From Chara braunii (Eukaryota; Streptophyta; Charophyceae; Charales; Characeae), in assembly GCA_003427395.1 (NCBI GenBank), contig BFEA01000111.1, forward strand, positions 2,578,125 to 2,627,926: a stretch of DNA of 49,802 bases. Reading direction: 5' to 3'. Position numbers and translations under genes: made by a program. Below, in pieces: positions 33,535 through 45,700 of this stretch. Positions within the stretch are counted from its first letter, which is position 1; each line of letters opens with the position of its first letter. The notes under the pieces were generated by a model that did not search any database, was not told the origin of the DNA, and worked only from the letters and a program-made list of their open reading frames with translations.

Positions 33535-36500
33535 TTATTTTGCAGGCATCTTCCCCTTGAGTGCTCTTTCATAGCCTGCGATCACTTGAGGTGCTGTTCT
33601 CATGAGTTCTTCTCGTGTGAATCACTGGTCTTCTTTAGGATCCAGCATTCTTGGCTTAGGAGGTCGCCCTCTGCCTGATGGTCGAGGAACAGGCATCACT
33701 CGATGGTCGACGATCTGGTCAATGTCCACTTCGCCATCCATGGTTGGGGGCAGCATTGATCTTTTGGAAGGGAACTGCTCAGTAACAGCAAAAGGTGCTA
33801 ACTTAGAGGCATGGAACACAGGGTAGGTATGCAAGTGAGGTGGGATGCGAATCACATATGAAGGACAGTCTCGTTGATCTCCTACAATGTCTAAGATCTC
33901 CCAGGGCCCTAAGTATTGTGGCATTAGTTTGCGGGGTATGCCTAACTCCTGACCAAGCTCAGCGGACTTGATCCAGACTCTCTCGCCTACCTAAGTTTGA
34001 AGGTCGTCTATGCTTAATCTCAGATGCAATCATTGCTTCCTGAGATTTCCTGATATGTTCCACAGCCTGCTGCAGCATCTGTTCATACTTGACAACAAAC
34101 TCTATGCTGCCAGGTGCTGCAGTGGATTCTCTTTCCGGTAGCAGAAAGTCAAGGGCAGTTCGTGGCTTCCAACCAAGATGCAGTTGGTTGGGAGTCATGC
34201 CTGTAGTACTATGCACAGCGTTATTGTGCAGGCTGGCAACGAGAGGTAGTTTCTCATCCCAGTCGTCCTGACTTGGCTTAATATAGTGCCTAAGTAGGTG
34301 TTGTAGTACCCGGTTCATTTTTTCCGCTTGACCATTTGACTCAGGATGATTCCCTGCAGTCATTTGGAGTTTTGTGCCCATTTGCTCAGCAGTAGATTGC
34401 CACAGTTCGCTTGTGAATCTTACATCCCTATCACTAACAATAGACGTAGGTAGACCGAAATCTCTTTCCCAGTTGTCCATGAAGAGCTTGATGACAAAGT
34501 CAGTTTTAGCAGTTTCAGGCATAACGATCAGTCTGGCGTACTTAGTAAAACGGTCCACTATGACAAAAATGTGTCTCTTTCCTGACCTGCTGGTCACAAG
34601 GGTATCCATGAAATCCATGGACACACTCTGGCCTGGTCCTTCAGGAATCAGCAAGGGTTTGATCAACCCAAGCGGAGCCTGAGTCCTTGGTTTGTCTCTT
34701 TGACAAACCTGGCAGGTTTCAACATAACGTTTTGCATCTTCCAACATAGAAGGCCACCAAAATCTCTGCACTAAGTTCGCTGACGTCTTTCTATAGCCAA
34801 AATGACCAGTTGCATCATGACATTCTCCTAAAAATAAAATACGCAAAGACTCACTATTAGCAACACATAGTCTTTTATTCCTGCCTTCTCAAGGAACAAC
34901 AAGCCATCCACCATCGTAAATTCATCCAAAGTCTTTTTGTCCTTTGCTTGGAATCTACGGATGATTTCTGACATGACTGGGTCTCCTTGATAGGCTTCCA
35001 CCAGCGATCGAGTGAGTTCGTCAGATATGCCAAACTCAGTAANTAGCGCNCCCAGATAATCTGCCCTTCTTGATAGCGCATCAGCCACTTTGTTGTACGT
35101 ACCCTTGATAGGATCAAGTTGATAGTCATACATATCTATCACTTGAATCAATCTCTTGAGTGCGTCTGACAACACAGGCTGTGTCTTAATCCAGCGCAAA
35201 GTCTCATGGTCAAACCTCACATAGGAGAATCTTCCTAGGAGGTAATGTCTCCAATGGACTAGCGCTCTGTATAGTGCGTAGAGCTCTCTCTCGTACGTGG
35301 ACTTAGCTAACTTTTGAGATGGCATCTTCTTGCTCATATACTCGATCGGTCTCAACTTGGGCCCTTCCTGTTGCGCAAGGACTGCGCCTATGCCATATTG
35401 GCTAGCGTCTGTGGTCACAATGAATGGCTTGTCAGGATCAGGGAGTTTGAGAACTTCATAGTGTGTCAGTGCATACGTCAATTTCTTGAAGCTTGCTTCA
35501 CACTGTTCAGTCCGCTCCCAAGGGATGTCAAGTCGAGTTAGATCTGTTAATGGGGAATTTATAGTCCGTCATCCCCAGAAACGATCTGACCTCAGTCTGA
35601 GGCCTGGGCCAGTCACGTATGCTGGCCACCTTCGCATCTTCCGGCCTCAATCCATCTGCTGAAATTTCATGACCCAAGTACAATATCTTGGTGCGACCAA
35701 ACTCGCATTTATCCAAGTTTACCTTGTACTGGTGCTGTCTTAGGAGACCTAACACTGTTTTCAAGTGCTCAGCGTGCTCTTCTACAGTCCTACTAAAGAT
35801 AAGAATATCGTCGAGGTACACGACGATAAACTTGTCCAAGTACTCATGAAATATCTGGTTCATCGCGTGCTGAAATGTACCAGGCGCATTGCATAGGCCA
35901 AAAGGCATCATCACAAACTCGTACAAACCGTACCTGGTCTGAAATGCGGTTTTGTGCTGGTCCTCAGGTCTAACTGCAATTTGATGGTATTCGGACTTCA
36001 GATCTATCTTTGTGAAGTACCGGCATCCCTACACTCTATCCAAGAGGTCGTCAATGCGGGGTAGGGGCTCCGCGTTCTTAACGGTGATGGCACTAAGGCC
36101 CCTATAGTCAATGCACATCCTTAATGGACCTCCCTTCTTTGGGACAAATAAGACTGGCGCACCGTAAGGGGAGGTACTAGGTTGTATCCATCCCTTCTCT
36201 GTGAGCTCCTTAAGCTAGCGGCGAAGCTCATCTAACTCCGCAGGAGACATCCTATAGATTCGTCCTCTAGGCACCTTGCTATCTGGGACAACCTCTATTG
36301 CATGGACAACCTCCCTTTCCACCACGCCTGTGGGTTCCTCAAAAAGGTCTGAATATTGTGCGACGACTCTTTCTATCTCTGGGGGTGTTTTAACGACCTC
36401 CCCTTTTTCAGAGACAAAGCCTAGATACATGCCCTCCTTTCGATTCTGCTTATAGTAGTTATAGAAGGATGAAGCGCACATACACCCGTAGTTTTCTATT

Positions 36501-37147
36501 AGACTGCTAGCTTTATACTTCTGGAATCTAACAGTTCTACCATTGGGCAGTTTGTGGATCAATACCTTTCTATCCCAGTCAAACTGAGGTTGCGAGACTT
36601 CGAGGTAGTACATGCCTAGTAGCATATCGAATGGCAGTTCGTCGCTCACCAGGAAGGAGATCTTGTGGATCACTTCCCCTCCTCCATAGGAGAATGTACA
36701 GGCTACGTCCTTGACATAGTCTTTGACAACCATTTGGTGCTTGTTGGCTAGCGTAGAAGCTACAGTTCTGCTAAGCCACTGCACTTGGTCCCCTAAGCGC
36801 AGTCTATCCACACAAGCACGACTGATGAAATTTTGTGTAGAGCCTATGTCTGCGAAGGCGCCAACCTTGCGGCCACCTACATCTACTTCTACCACGAAAT
36901 GTTCACCCCTTGGACCTTTACTGATCATCGCCCAAGAGTCCCTGGGGTCCTTTCCTGACCACTCAGTCTCTAACTCTTCTAGGGCCTCAGACACATCTCT
37001 CGAACAGAGCGTCGTTGGGTCTGAATGTGTCTGCGGGGCGATGCGTGGGTCACTAGCCTTGGCCAACGCCTGAAGTGGGGAAGGCAACGTTACCACTTCA
37101 GCACGAGTAAGAGCAGCTAACACTCCTATTGGCCCGAGGTGTTTCCC
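33535..37147 (-). pseudogene. Gypsy-1 pol: protease, RT, RNase H, integrase, chromodomain-like end
   Basis: Pol is entered by a -1 shift at 37141-37147. The protease has AFADIGSTQNFIS (DIG where DTG is usual; about 36870). RT has MPFGLCNAPGTFQ and VVYLDDILIF (about 35820). RNase H has TTDASQYGIGAVL, STYEREL and NKVADALSRR. Integrase has an intact HHCC zinc motif (CHDATGHFGYRKT...ETCQVCQRDK), DFMDTLVT, SDRDVRF and NHPESNGQAE, giving D, D and E. Breaks: TAG at 36215, 36029 and 33991; TGA at 33622; frameshifts with small deletions near 35560, 34850 and 34000. The final TAA is at 33535. Three TAGs and the TGA align with Gln and Trp codons of Gypsy-2. Confidence 0.92.
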
Positions 37148-39061
37148 TGTGAGCTGCTCGCAGAAGCACTCCCAGGATTTGAAGATAAGCCCACCACCGT
37201 TGGTGAGGCTACCTTCGTGGTGACCTTCTTGCCGCGGCAAGTCTTGGACGTGTGGCCATAGTTGCCACTGTTCATGCATGTGCCCCTGGCAACTCGGTCT
37301 CTCCACACCTCGTAATCCAAACCAAGCTTTACCCATGCGGGTGTCCCTTGGTCTCCCTGACCCGTGGACCGTCCTACCTTCTTCTTCCCGGTCCCCCTAG
37401 CCTTTTCTTTGATGGGTGCCACGACTCCACCATCTGAAGTCTCACTAGCCCCATCCTGCTCTGTCAACTCCCCAAGGTCTGGGAAATCGTCAATCTCAGT
37501 CGTATGACCATCGTGGTCAACGAACATTAACTGACCCTTCTTCTTCCAGTCTTGGGGTAGTCTCTTCCTACCATCATGAGATGCCTTATGCGCAGATCCC
37601 AACTTTGCCTCTATATCCAGAGCGTTCTTACTAAAAGAAGCGAAGGTGTGTTGTTCGACATAGGCTTCATCAACCAGCTTGGTCCTTACCTCTGCAGGTA
37701 GGCACCTTAGGTAATCCGTCAGGAGAACCTGCTGGTCAAAGCGCACACCAGGTACCACGAGTAGTCGCTCTACGGTATCCGTGAGCTCTCTAACATCCTT
37801 GAACCTACGGGCACAAAGATTGTTGATAGCATCGGTGGCCTTTCGAGCCCCTTGCGGGTCATGCCACCTGTTATACACGGACCGTACGAATTCTTCCAAT
37901 GTCTGGGCCTGTGCCTAGGCATCGAAGTTTTGACCGTAGCCCTGCTGCTGTACTAAGCCATTCAACCAGCGGGCTGCTGACCCCTCTAAAAAGGAGGCAG
38001 CCACAACAACTTCTTGCTCTGGCCTCGTGAGCTTGTGCCTCACATAAATAGGCACAGTCCTCACCCAGGTGTCTAAGTCCTCTTCCTTCTTCCTATCACC
38101 AGAGAAGGGTTTGGGACTCATCAAAGGTATCTTAGGCATCCACTGCATAGGCTGCATGGGCCCAGGGGCTTGCTGCAACGGCTGCATAGCCACTGAAACA
38201 GGTTGTTGCACACTAACCTGGGCGTGGCTTGACAGTGGGACTGTAGTGACCACTGTTGTAGATGGTACGGTTGAGACTCTATGAACCGGACCACTAGTTG
38301 CTGCTAAACCTCCTGGAGGGGGCATGCCAAACATAGGAGAGAAAGTTGACCCTATGTGTTGCATCATCGATGAAGGACCCGCACCCACAGGGGGAACTAC
38401 AGCAAACTGTGGCTGCCTCACCGCTGTGCGAGGAGCCCAAAGTTCAGCCAGGATTTGTTTCTGGCCTGCCACCGATTCGGCCAGCAATTCCTGTTGGACG
38501 TTCTACGCTTCAGCCACTGAAAGTAAAGCATTACGCAGAACACGACCAGCGGGATCTAGTGCCGCCTCATCTAGTCCTTCCAGCCTGCCTAGCTCCTGCA
38601 TTCTACTCCCTAGTCTAGCCTTCCTAAGTATGACTTTTCTTCTCCTCTTTGCTGCTTCGTTCTGCTGCCGCTGTAACTCATCTTGAAGTTCTTCTGCTTG
38701 ACGGATTTCTAAGTCCTCCGCCGTGAGTTGAGTCTGCTGGCTGACCCGCAAGCCAACAATCTGACTAATGGTCCCCTGTGAACCACTCTGATTAACTCCT
38801 GACGAAGTGGACTGTGAAGAGGTTTGCGACATAGATGAGGTAGCCGGTTGCACCGGTGCTAGCTGAGACTCTAGTCTTGGCACTATCCTCAGCTGCCCTC
38901 GCTCTCCTTGCCGCTGCTCTCTCTCTAGCCTCTCTCTGCAATCTTCTCTCGTCTCTTGGACCTAACTCCAAGAATGTCAAGGGTCGACTACGGGCAGTCC
39001 CGCGAGTAGTCCTACGGTCGTCCACTAGCAACTCCTCCTCACTAGTGCTTGCATCACTCAT
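37126..39061 (-). pseudogene. Gypsy-1 gag
   Basis: Starts MSDASTSEEEL. A basic, Ala/Arg-rich N-terminal part is followed by a frame change near 38880, a Gln/Glu-rich coiled-coil-like stretch, and a Pro/Met/Gln linker. The retrotransposon gag domain (PFSGDRKKEEDLDTWVR, AASFLEGSAARWLNGL) and a zinc-knuckle region follow. The knuckle reads CMNSGNYGHTSKTC, so the second Cys of CCHC is Ser. In-frame TAGs lie at 38503-38505 and 37915-37917. The 0 frame ends at TAG 37126-37128, 15 bases after the slippery heptamer. Gag forms the particle in which reverse transcription takes place. Confidence 0.88.
37141..37147 (-). promoter_or_regulatory. Candidate -1 ribosomal frameshift site, Gypsy-1
   Basis: The - strand reads CAG GGA AAC in the gag frame, giving the heptamer G GGA AAC (X XXY YYZ form). 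A -1 slip reads GGG AAA CAC CTC and continues in the open pol frame as GKHLGP. The same heptamer sits at the same point in Gypsy-2. Confidence 0.65.
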
Positions 39062-40306
39062 GAGCTACAGTGTGTGTGATCTAAACTAGAATCCACACTG
39101 AATCGTACCTTAGCCTGACACACAACCGATTATGAACCACAACTAATTTCGGTCGGCTGGAACAGAAACAGTTAGGTGATATAGTAACAACTAATGTCAG
39201 GTCCTACAGGATATATTCAATCTATTTTTAGATTACCCTGGAACAGATTGCAATACAGCAAAGATCTAATCTGTCCGTAGCTATTTGTCAGTTGTTAGTC
39301 AAGTCTGTAACAACTAGATAATCAAAAATAAAAATAACATCTCCTGTTGGAGATGTATGCTTGCTGGCAGATTGTCTGTTGATTGCCACTGCGAACAGTT
39401 ACCGGAATCCCCCCTCCCCCTGTATCCTTCTTGAGTGGTCACTTTGTGTCAACGTCCTAAGCATCTGGTTGAGCAGCGTGTTAGAAGGTGTGCAATCCGG
39501 CCCACCCCTGTGCCCCAAGTCAACGCCGAACATGCCAGCCCCTGCACTTTTGTTTACCCTCGCATGCAACGAGCCTTACACCCGGTTGATCTGGCTGATC
39601 AGGAGGGATTTAAGGAGAGCCCCCATCTCCTCAGGAATTATTTAACGTCGAAGACAGGACGACGATCTTCAAACCCGAGTCCCCAACCAGAAATGTTTAA
39701 AGACGGTCTGGTAAGCGTCTGTCAAAGGGTTGGCATGCCCTGCATGACCTCTATTGCGCAAGCAGCAGAACCAAGGACTTGCGGCAAAGCATCCGTGTGC
39801 TAGTCCCAGCTGGTTGGCATGGTGACCGTGACCCGAGTGCTTCGTCCAGCGCCCTTCAGAGGCTTCGCCCGTCTCCCACCAGCTTGCTGCGCAGGAAGAA
39901 TGTCGACTCTCAAGGTTGAGCGCTCGCGACACCTCACATCGAGAGGACTCTCAAGACAAAACTCACTTCCTCACGGTAAGAAGAGATGAAGAGGGTAGAT
40001 AAGGAAGAGAGCAACATACCTCATAAATGCTGCCCCCAACCACAGATTTCTCACCAGTAACCTGATGTGCAATTATGATGACCGGTCTTTGCCTCAGCAC
40101 AACCAACAGTAGAATGCGGTTCCACCTCGGCTTAATATGCCAGTTCTCATCATCCAGCATACACCTCGTATGTCACCACATAGCTCCCTGGCGTGCCCAC
40201 TCTACCCTGGGCCGCCCAATGTTCAACGCCAATGCCTTATCAATGCCCCACACCTCATGCGAAGCACCAATAGCTATTGCGAAGAACCAATGAAGCGCAA
40301 TATGAA
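39062..40306 (-). other. Gypsy-1 untranslated leader
   Basis: Lies between the PBS and the gag start. Several blocks are shared with the Gypsy-2 leader (around GAGGGTAGATAAGG; CTGATCTGGCTGATCA; CAGGAATTATTTAACGTCG on the + strand), so the leader is conserved without being coding. A donor-like GAG/GTATGT (40019) and an acceptor-like TAG four bases before the gag ATG are present. Confidence 0.65.
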
Positions 40307-40321
40307 CCAGCTCCGATACCA
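40307..40321 (-). other. Gypsy-1 primer binding site
   Basis: The - strand reads TGGTATCGGAGCTGG three bases after the CCTTGCA end of the LTR. It matches the 3' end of initiator Met tRNA with G for A at position 8, as in Gypsy-2. Confidence 0.85.
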
Positions 40322-40324
40322 AAT

Positions 40325-41356
40325 TGCAAGGAAAATAAGTAACAGCGAGATGACAATTCCAGATCACACCATCACATTGAAAGCCAAATAGTCACACCGT
40401 GTCCAGAGAGCAGCATTGCACCAATAATACACCAACGAAGGTTTGTAGCACTGAAAACCAATGTTCATGGAGAGCATACTCTCTCCTCCCAACACAAGAG
40501 TCCAGTTCCTTCACACTCACACTTGGCGCTCAGCGCCCAGCCTACTCCTACACAACTACTACAGACTAGCAAAAAGACAATGCAACTGTTGACATCAGCG
40601 GCAGCCCGAAGTACTTGAAGATGTTGCCCATGCAGACCATCGCCAATACAAGGTAAGTGCCCTCACATCATCATCATCATCATCATCCTTCACCTATCCC
40701 CTGACTACACCCACACCTGTCCTCTCTTTCACCCGAAGACCACCCCTGCGCCTCACTGTAGTCCAAACCCACCAGCTATGGTGGCTGGGCTATGGCGCTG
40801 CCGTCAGCAGCGCCCTTCTTCCCTGCACGACCGCACGTGCTGCACCTCGCCTCTCAGCGCCAGCCAGCAGCCGCGAGCCTTTGCTCCAGCAGCGCTGCCG
40901 CCAGCATGCGAGTGCCTAAATGAGGCAGCCAGGGCAGAGCTCTTTCCTTTATGGAAAGAGTTGGCCTGCTCGTGCAGCCTGGCTGCACTGACCTGGGCCC
41001 AGAAGCTTTCGGAAGGCCCCAGGAGGCTGCCTGTGTACAGCAGCTACTGGGCTGCTGGGCCTCGTTCGGTTGGGCGCCCAACTGTCTCTGTATGAGGCTG
41101 CGAATCACGCCCAGGGCCTGCATTCTTTGGAAAAGCCCGGAGGGCCGTGGAAATGTCTTTGTTGCTCGGCCTGTGTTTCTCTCAACCAACTGGCGCGTCG
41201 CAACTGCCTGGACNCCAAATATGAAATTGACAGTCGAGGGCCTTTTGCAAAAAGCCAGGCCCGCCTTCACTTAGGGCGGGCACCGCCGCTTTCACTTAGG
41301 GCGGGTAATGCTGCAAGCAGGGCCCCATAGCCCTACCGAGGACCGTGATCCTCGCA
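40325..41356 (-). repeat. Gypsy-1 5' LTR
   Basis: A 1032-bp LTR, TG...CA on the - strand, without the insertion found in the 3' LTR. It contains ATC/CATCAT runs (40667-40687), the hairpin at 41260-41280 and one N at 41214. Confidence 0.92.
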
Positions 41357-41407
41357 AAAGGATCTCCTTCAATATTATGAGGACAATTGGGAACAGGGAG
41401 GTATGCA
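41357..41407 (+). pseudogene. LINE-3 fragment, right part
   Basis: After removal of Gypsy-1 and one AAAG, the LINE-3 frame continues as GKDLLQYYEDNWEQGGM, the usual sequence between the linker and RT motif 1. Similarity stops near 41407, where a hairpin-rich sequence begins. Confidence 0.8.
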
Positions 41408-41621
41408 GGGTTGTTTTGGCGCCTACCGCCTACCCCTACCGTAGGCGGTAGGCGCGCCTACCAGTCCGGCTGACCCGTAGGCGGACCCGTCGGCGGTCGG
41501 TAGACTGCCTAAATTTTTTTTTTTTTTGCCGGATGACATGGTTGTGTGCGGCTTGAGGAGGGCAGCCCGAATCCGCAATAATTGTTTTGGGGGGTGGTGG
41601 GTTTATAGGGGGAGGTATAGG
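41408..41621. other. Hairpin-rich insertion-like segment
   Basis: A perfect 15-bp stem (41419-41433 with 41441-41455, GCGCCTACCGCCTAC and its complement) encloses a 7-base loop. GCCTACC...GTAGGC words follow, then a 14-T run (41514-41527). It separates LINE-3 from Gypsy-2 and holds no gene. It may be the end of another small element. Confidence 0.5.
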
Positions 41622-42695
41622 GGCAAGGAACATGAATGTGGATGAAGCAAAAAAATCCCAATTGCAAATCACACTGAAGTCCGAGTAGTCAAAGCAAGAG
41701 CAGATAACACATTGGAACCAAGCAACCATCCATTGAGAACGATACAGCAAAAATTGTGATTCAATGTCCAAACCCAATCGGGCAACACCAACAACATAAC
41801 CCGAAGTAGCCCTCTCTCTTGAATGGCGCCAGGCACCCTATCTACTCTACAGCTTATCCTACAACTACAGTCATGGAAGCAACCAGACGACTTGACGACC
41901 AGCTACTGATGACGTCAACACCAATGCCGACCTCCTCTTCCACCAGCTACGTCACTCTCTCTTGTCCCTCACTCTCCCTTGTTATCCCACACAGCGCCCT
42001 TCACCTCCCGAAGAACCACCTTCGCCCTCACCTCCTCCAGCGCCTTCATGCAGCCTGGCTATGGCTGCCAGCGCCCTGCGCCCAGGCTGCACCCTACCGC
42101 TTAGCGCCAGCCTGCCTTCTCTCAGCCTAGCGCAGCGCAGCACACTCGCAATGCAACAGCAAGCCGGCCTTGCTCGCAATGGCCAAGATCCTTGCCTACT
42201 CGCCTGCTTTGCCTATATGCCAGTGTTGTGTGTGGGTGGTCTGCCTTGAGCCTGCGCCTGGGCCCCAGTACCTGTACCCAGGCCCAATGCAGATGGGGCC
42301 CAGGTAATACAGTTGCGCCCCTTATGCCAGGGCCGTTGTCCAGATTTAGACCCTGTACCGGTTTCCCATTGGTTTCCTCGGCCTCTACGACGAAATACTG
42401 CTTTTCAGAGGCCAGGGACCAATGTGTGATGTGTCGGCCTCCCAGACTTTCGCCCAGGGCTCAACCAACCGAGGCCCTGGGCTCAACTGCCTTTGCAGGA
42501 GTCCGAGGCTCACGATGCACTCCAACCAACTGGCGTGCGGCAACTGTTTGATACCCACTTTGTGAAATGTTGAATGAAGGTCTCTCGTGGACAATCTGGC
42601 CCGCCTTCACTTAGGGCGGGCACGAGGCTTGTTGGTGGCCTATGCCCAAAACATATGCATGTCGGCAAGGCCCCGTTGAGGGCTCAATCCTCACG
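41622..42695 (-). repeat. Gypsy-2 3' LTR
   Basis: Ends are set by alignment to Gypsy-1 and to the 5' LTR start at 49582. The terminal dinucleotides are mutated (GG for TG at 41622 on the + strand; CACG at the other end). It contains the CCCGCC...GGGCGGG hairpin (42600-42620) shared with Gypsy-1. Confidence 0.8.
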
Positions 42696-42709
42696 TTCCA
42701 TCCCCCTTA
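42696..42709 (-). other. Gypsy-2 polypurine tract
   Basis: The - strand reads TAAGGGGGATGGAA immediately before the LTR, in the same place as the Gypsy-1 tract. Confidence 0.65.
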
Positions 42710-42732
42710 GCTTCGAAAGTCCGCTGAGATGC

Positions 42733-45700
42733 TTACTTCGCAGGTGCCTTCCCCTTTAACTGTCGTTCATATTCAGCTACCACTTGAGGTGCTGTTTCAA
42801 TCAGTTCCTCTCTGGTGAACCATCGATCTTCTTTAAGATCCGTGTGATGCCTGAATCTGACTCTGTACTCTCTTCTGGGTTTCGGAGGTCTTCCTCGGCC
42901 CAGAGGTCTTGGAACAGGCGTATCTCTATGTTCCAGTATGTCGTCGACGTCCACGTGGCCATCCATGGATGGGGGCAGCATTGATCTTCTTGAGGGAAAT
43001 TGATCTGTCTCAGCGAAAGGTGCAAGCTTTGAGGCGTGAAAAACAGGGTAAGTGCGCAAGTGACCAGGGATACGGATAACATAGGAAGGACCATCCAAAT
43101 CATCCCCAAGTATGTCCAGGACTTCCCAGGGACCAAAATACTGAGGCATTAGTTTTCGAGAGATACCGAATTCCTGTCCTAGTTCACTAGCCTTGACCCA
43201 GACACGTTCCCCTTCCTGAAATGAGGATTGTCGACGATGTTTGTTCTCAGAAGCAATCATTGCTTTCTGAGATTTCCTGATGTGCTCGACAGCTTGCTGT
43301 AGCAACTTCTCATACTGCACACCATACTCAAATGTGCCCGGAGTTGCAGAGGGTCGTTTTTCAAGCAGGAGGAAGTCCAACGCCGATCTAGGCTTCCATC
43401 CCAAGTGCAGCTAGTTAGGACTGACGCCGATACTGTTGTGTACAACGTTGTTGTACAGGCTGGCGATGAGAGGCAATTTCTCATCCCAGTCATCCTGGCT
43501 GGGCTTGATGTAATGCCTCAGCAGCTGTTGTACAACTCTGTTCATCTGCTCGGCCTGTCCGTTGGCTTCGGGATGATTCCCGGAGGTCATCTGAAGTTGA
43601 CTGCCCAATCGCTCAGCAGTCTTCTTCCACAAGTCACTTGTAAAGCGGACATCTCTGTCACTAACGATTGTCTTTGGCAGTCCAAAATCACGCACCCAGT
43701 TGTCCATAAACAACTTGATGACGTGTTCAGTCCTTGTTGTCTCTGACATGGCAATTAGTCTAGCGTACTTGGTGAATCGGTCTATGATGACAAAGATGTT
43801 CCTCTTGCCACTCCTACTGGTCACCAGGGTGTCCATGAAATCCATGGAAACACTCTGTCCCGGACCAGTGGGGATAGGTAAGGGCTTCAGCAACCCAAGC
43901 GGTGCTTGAGTTCGCGGCTTGTCCCGCTGACGGACCTGACACGTCTCCACATATTTCTTTGCATCATCTAGCGTACCGGGCCACCAGAATCGCTGTATCA
44001 GATTAGCGCTTGTCGTCTTGTAGCCAAAGTGTCCTATTGCGTCATGACATTTCCCTAAAAATAAACTACGCAAACGTTCCCTAGATGGAATAACTAATCT
44101 TTTAAACTTGGCCTTATCAAGAAAGAGTAGCCCGTCCACCATCACAAACTCATCTTCCGTGGCCTTATCTTTCGCCTGCAGTTTGCGTATGATGTCCATC
44201 GTGACAGGGTCTTCCTGATAGGTTCCCACCAGCGATTGATTTACTTCCTCAGATACGCCAAATTCGGAAACTAGCGCCCCTAGGTAGTTTGCCCTACGTG
44301 ACAACGCATCTGCAACCTTGTTGTACTCTCCCTTCAGATACTCCAGCTTTAAGTCATACTGATCTATGACCTTAATCCAGCGCTTGAGTGCATCAGAAAG
44401 AGCAGGTTGAGTCTTGATCCATTTAAGGGTCTGATGGTCAGTTCTCAAATAGAAAAATCGTCCCAACAGAAAGTGCCTCCAATGGACAAGTGCCTTGTAG
44501 AGAGCATAGAGTTCCCTTTCGTAGGTGGACTTTGCCAGTTTCTTTGATGGCATTTTCTTGCACATGTACTCAATCAGTCTCAACTTCTTCCCATCCTGCT
44601 GATCCAGCATTGCGCCAATGTCGTATTGGCTTGTGTCAGTGGTCACAATGAAAGTCTTCTGAGGATCGGGCACCATGAGAACCTCATGATTCATGAGTGC
44701 ATGCTTCAATTGTTTGAAAGCAGCCTCACACTCATCACTCCAGTCCTACGGCGTATCAAGTCGAGTTAGATCAGTCAAAGGAGAGTCGACCGTGGAATAG
44801 TTTTTCACAAAGTTCCTATAGTAGCCGCACATTCCTAAGAAAGATTTGACCTCAGTAACAGTCTGAGGTCGTGGCCAGTCCCTAATACTAGCCACTTTCG
44901 CATCTTCCGGCCTAATCCCTTCCGCGGATACCTCATGACCCAAGTACAAGATCCTAGTGCGTCCAAACTCACATTTTTCTAGGTTGACCTTATACTTGTG
45001 TTGTCGCAGGAGTGAGAGTACAGTTTCTAAGTGTTGTGCATGCTCCTCGACAGACTTACTAAAGATAAGAATATCATCAAGGTATACGACGACAAACTTA
45101 TCTAAGTAGTCATGGAAGATCCTATTCATGGCGTGTTGGAATGTACCCGGCGCATTGCAAAGGCCAAAGGGCATCACCACAAATTCGTACAGACCGTATC
45201 TGGTCTGAAATGCAGTTTTGTGCTGATCCTCATGTCTTATGGCAATCTGATGGTAGCCGAACTTTAAGTCTATCTTGTTGTAGTACTTACATCCCTGCAC
45301 CCTATCCAATAGGTCGTCTATGTGAGGTAGAGGCTTTGCGTTCTTCACTGTGATGGCATTGAGGCCTCTATAATCAATGCACATCCTCAACGATCCCCCC
45401 TTCTTCGGTACAAACAACACTGGAAATCCGAAGGGGGAAGTACTCGGCCGTATCCAACCCTTTTCTGTCAACTCTTTCAGTTGTCGCCGAAGTTCGTCCA
45501 ACTCGGTCGAAGCCATCCTATAGATCCTTTCCTTTGGGGTTTTACTCCCTGGAATGATTTCTATGGCGTGGACAATCTCCCTATCTACGACTCTTGTGGG
45601 CTCTTTGAACAGATCAGGGAACTTAGCGACGACGTGTTCTATCTCTGGGGGTGTTTTAACGGCCTCCCCTTTCTCCGAGACATACACTAGGTACATACCC

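Larger units (their letters stand above)
31298..41356 (-). mobile_element. Gypsy-1: Ty3/gypsy LTR retrotransposon, inserted into LINE-3
   Basis: A - strand element bounded by LTRs that start TGCGAGGAT and end CCTTGCA. AAAG at 31294-31297 and at 41357-41360 is a 4-bp target duplication, and joining the flanks restores the LINE-3 frame (PIMGK then DLLQYYEDNW). The order is 5' LTR, PBS, leader, gag, pol (PR, RT, RNase H, IN, chromodomain-like tail), polypurine tract, 3' LTR. Many stops, at least four frameshifts and small deletions show it is dead. The 3' LTR holds a later insertion. Confidence 0.95.
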
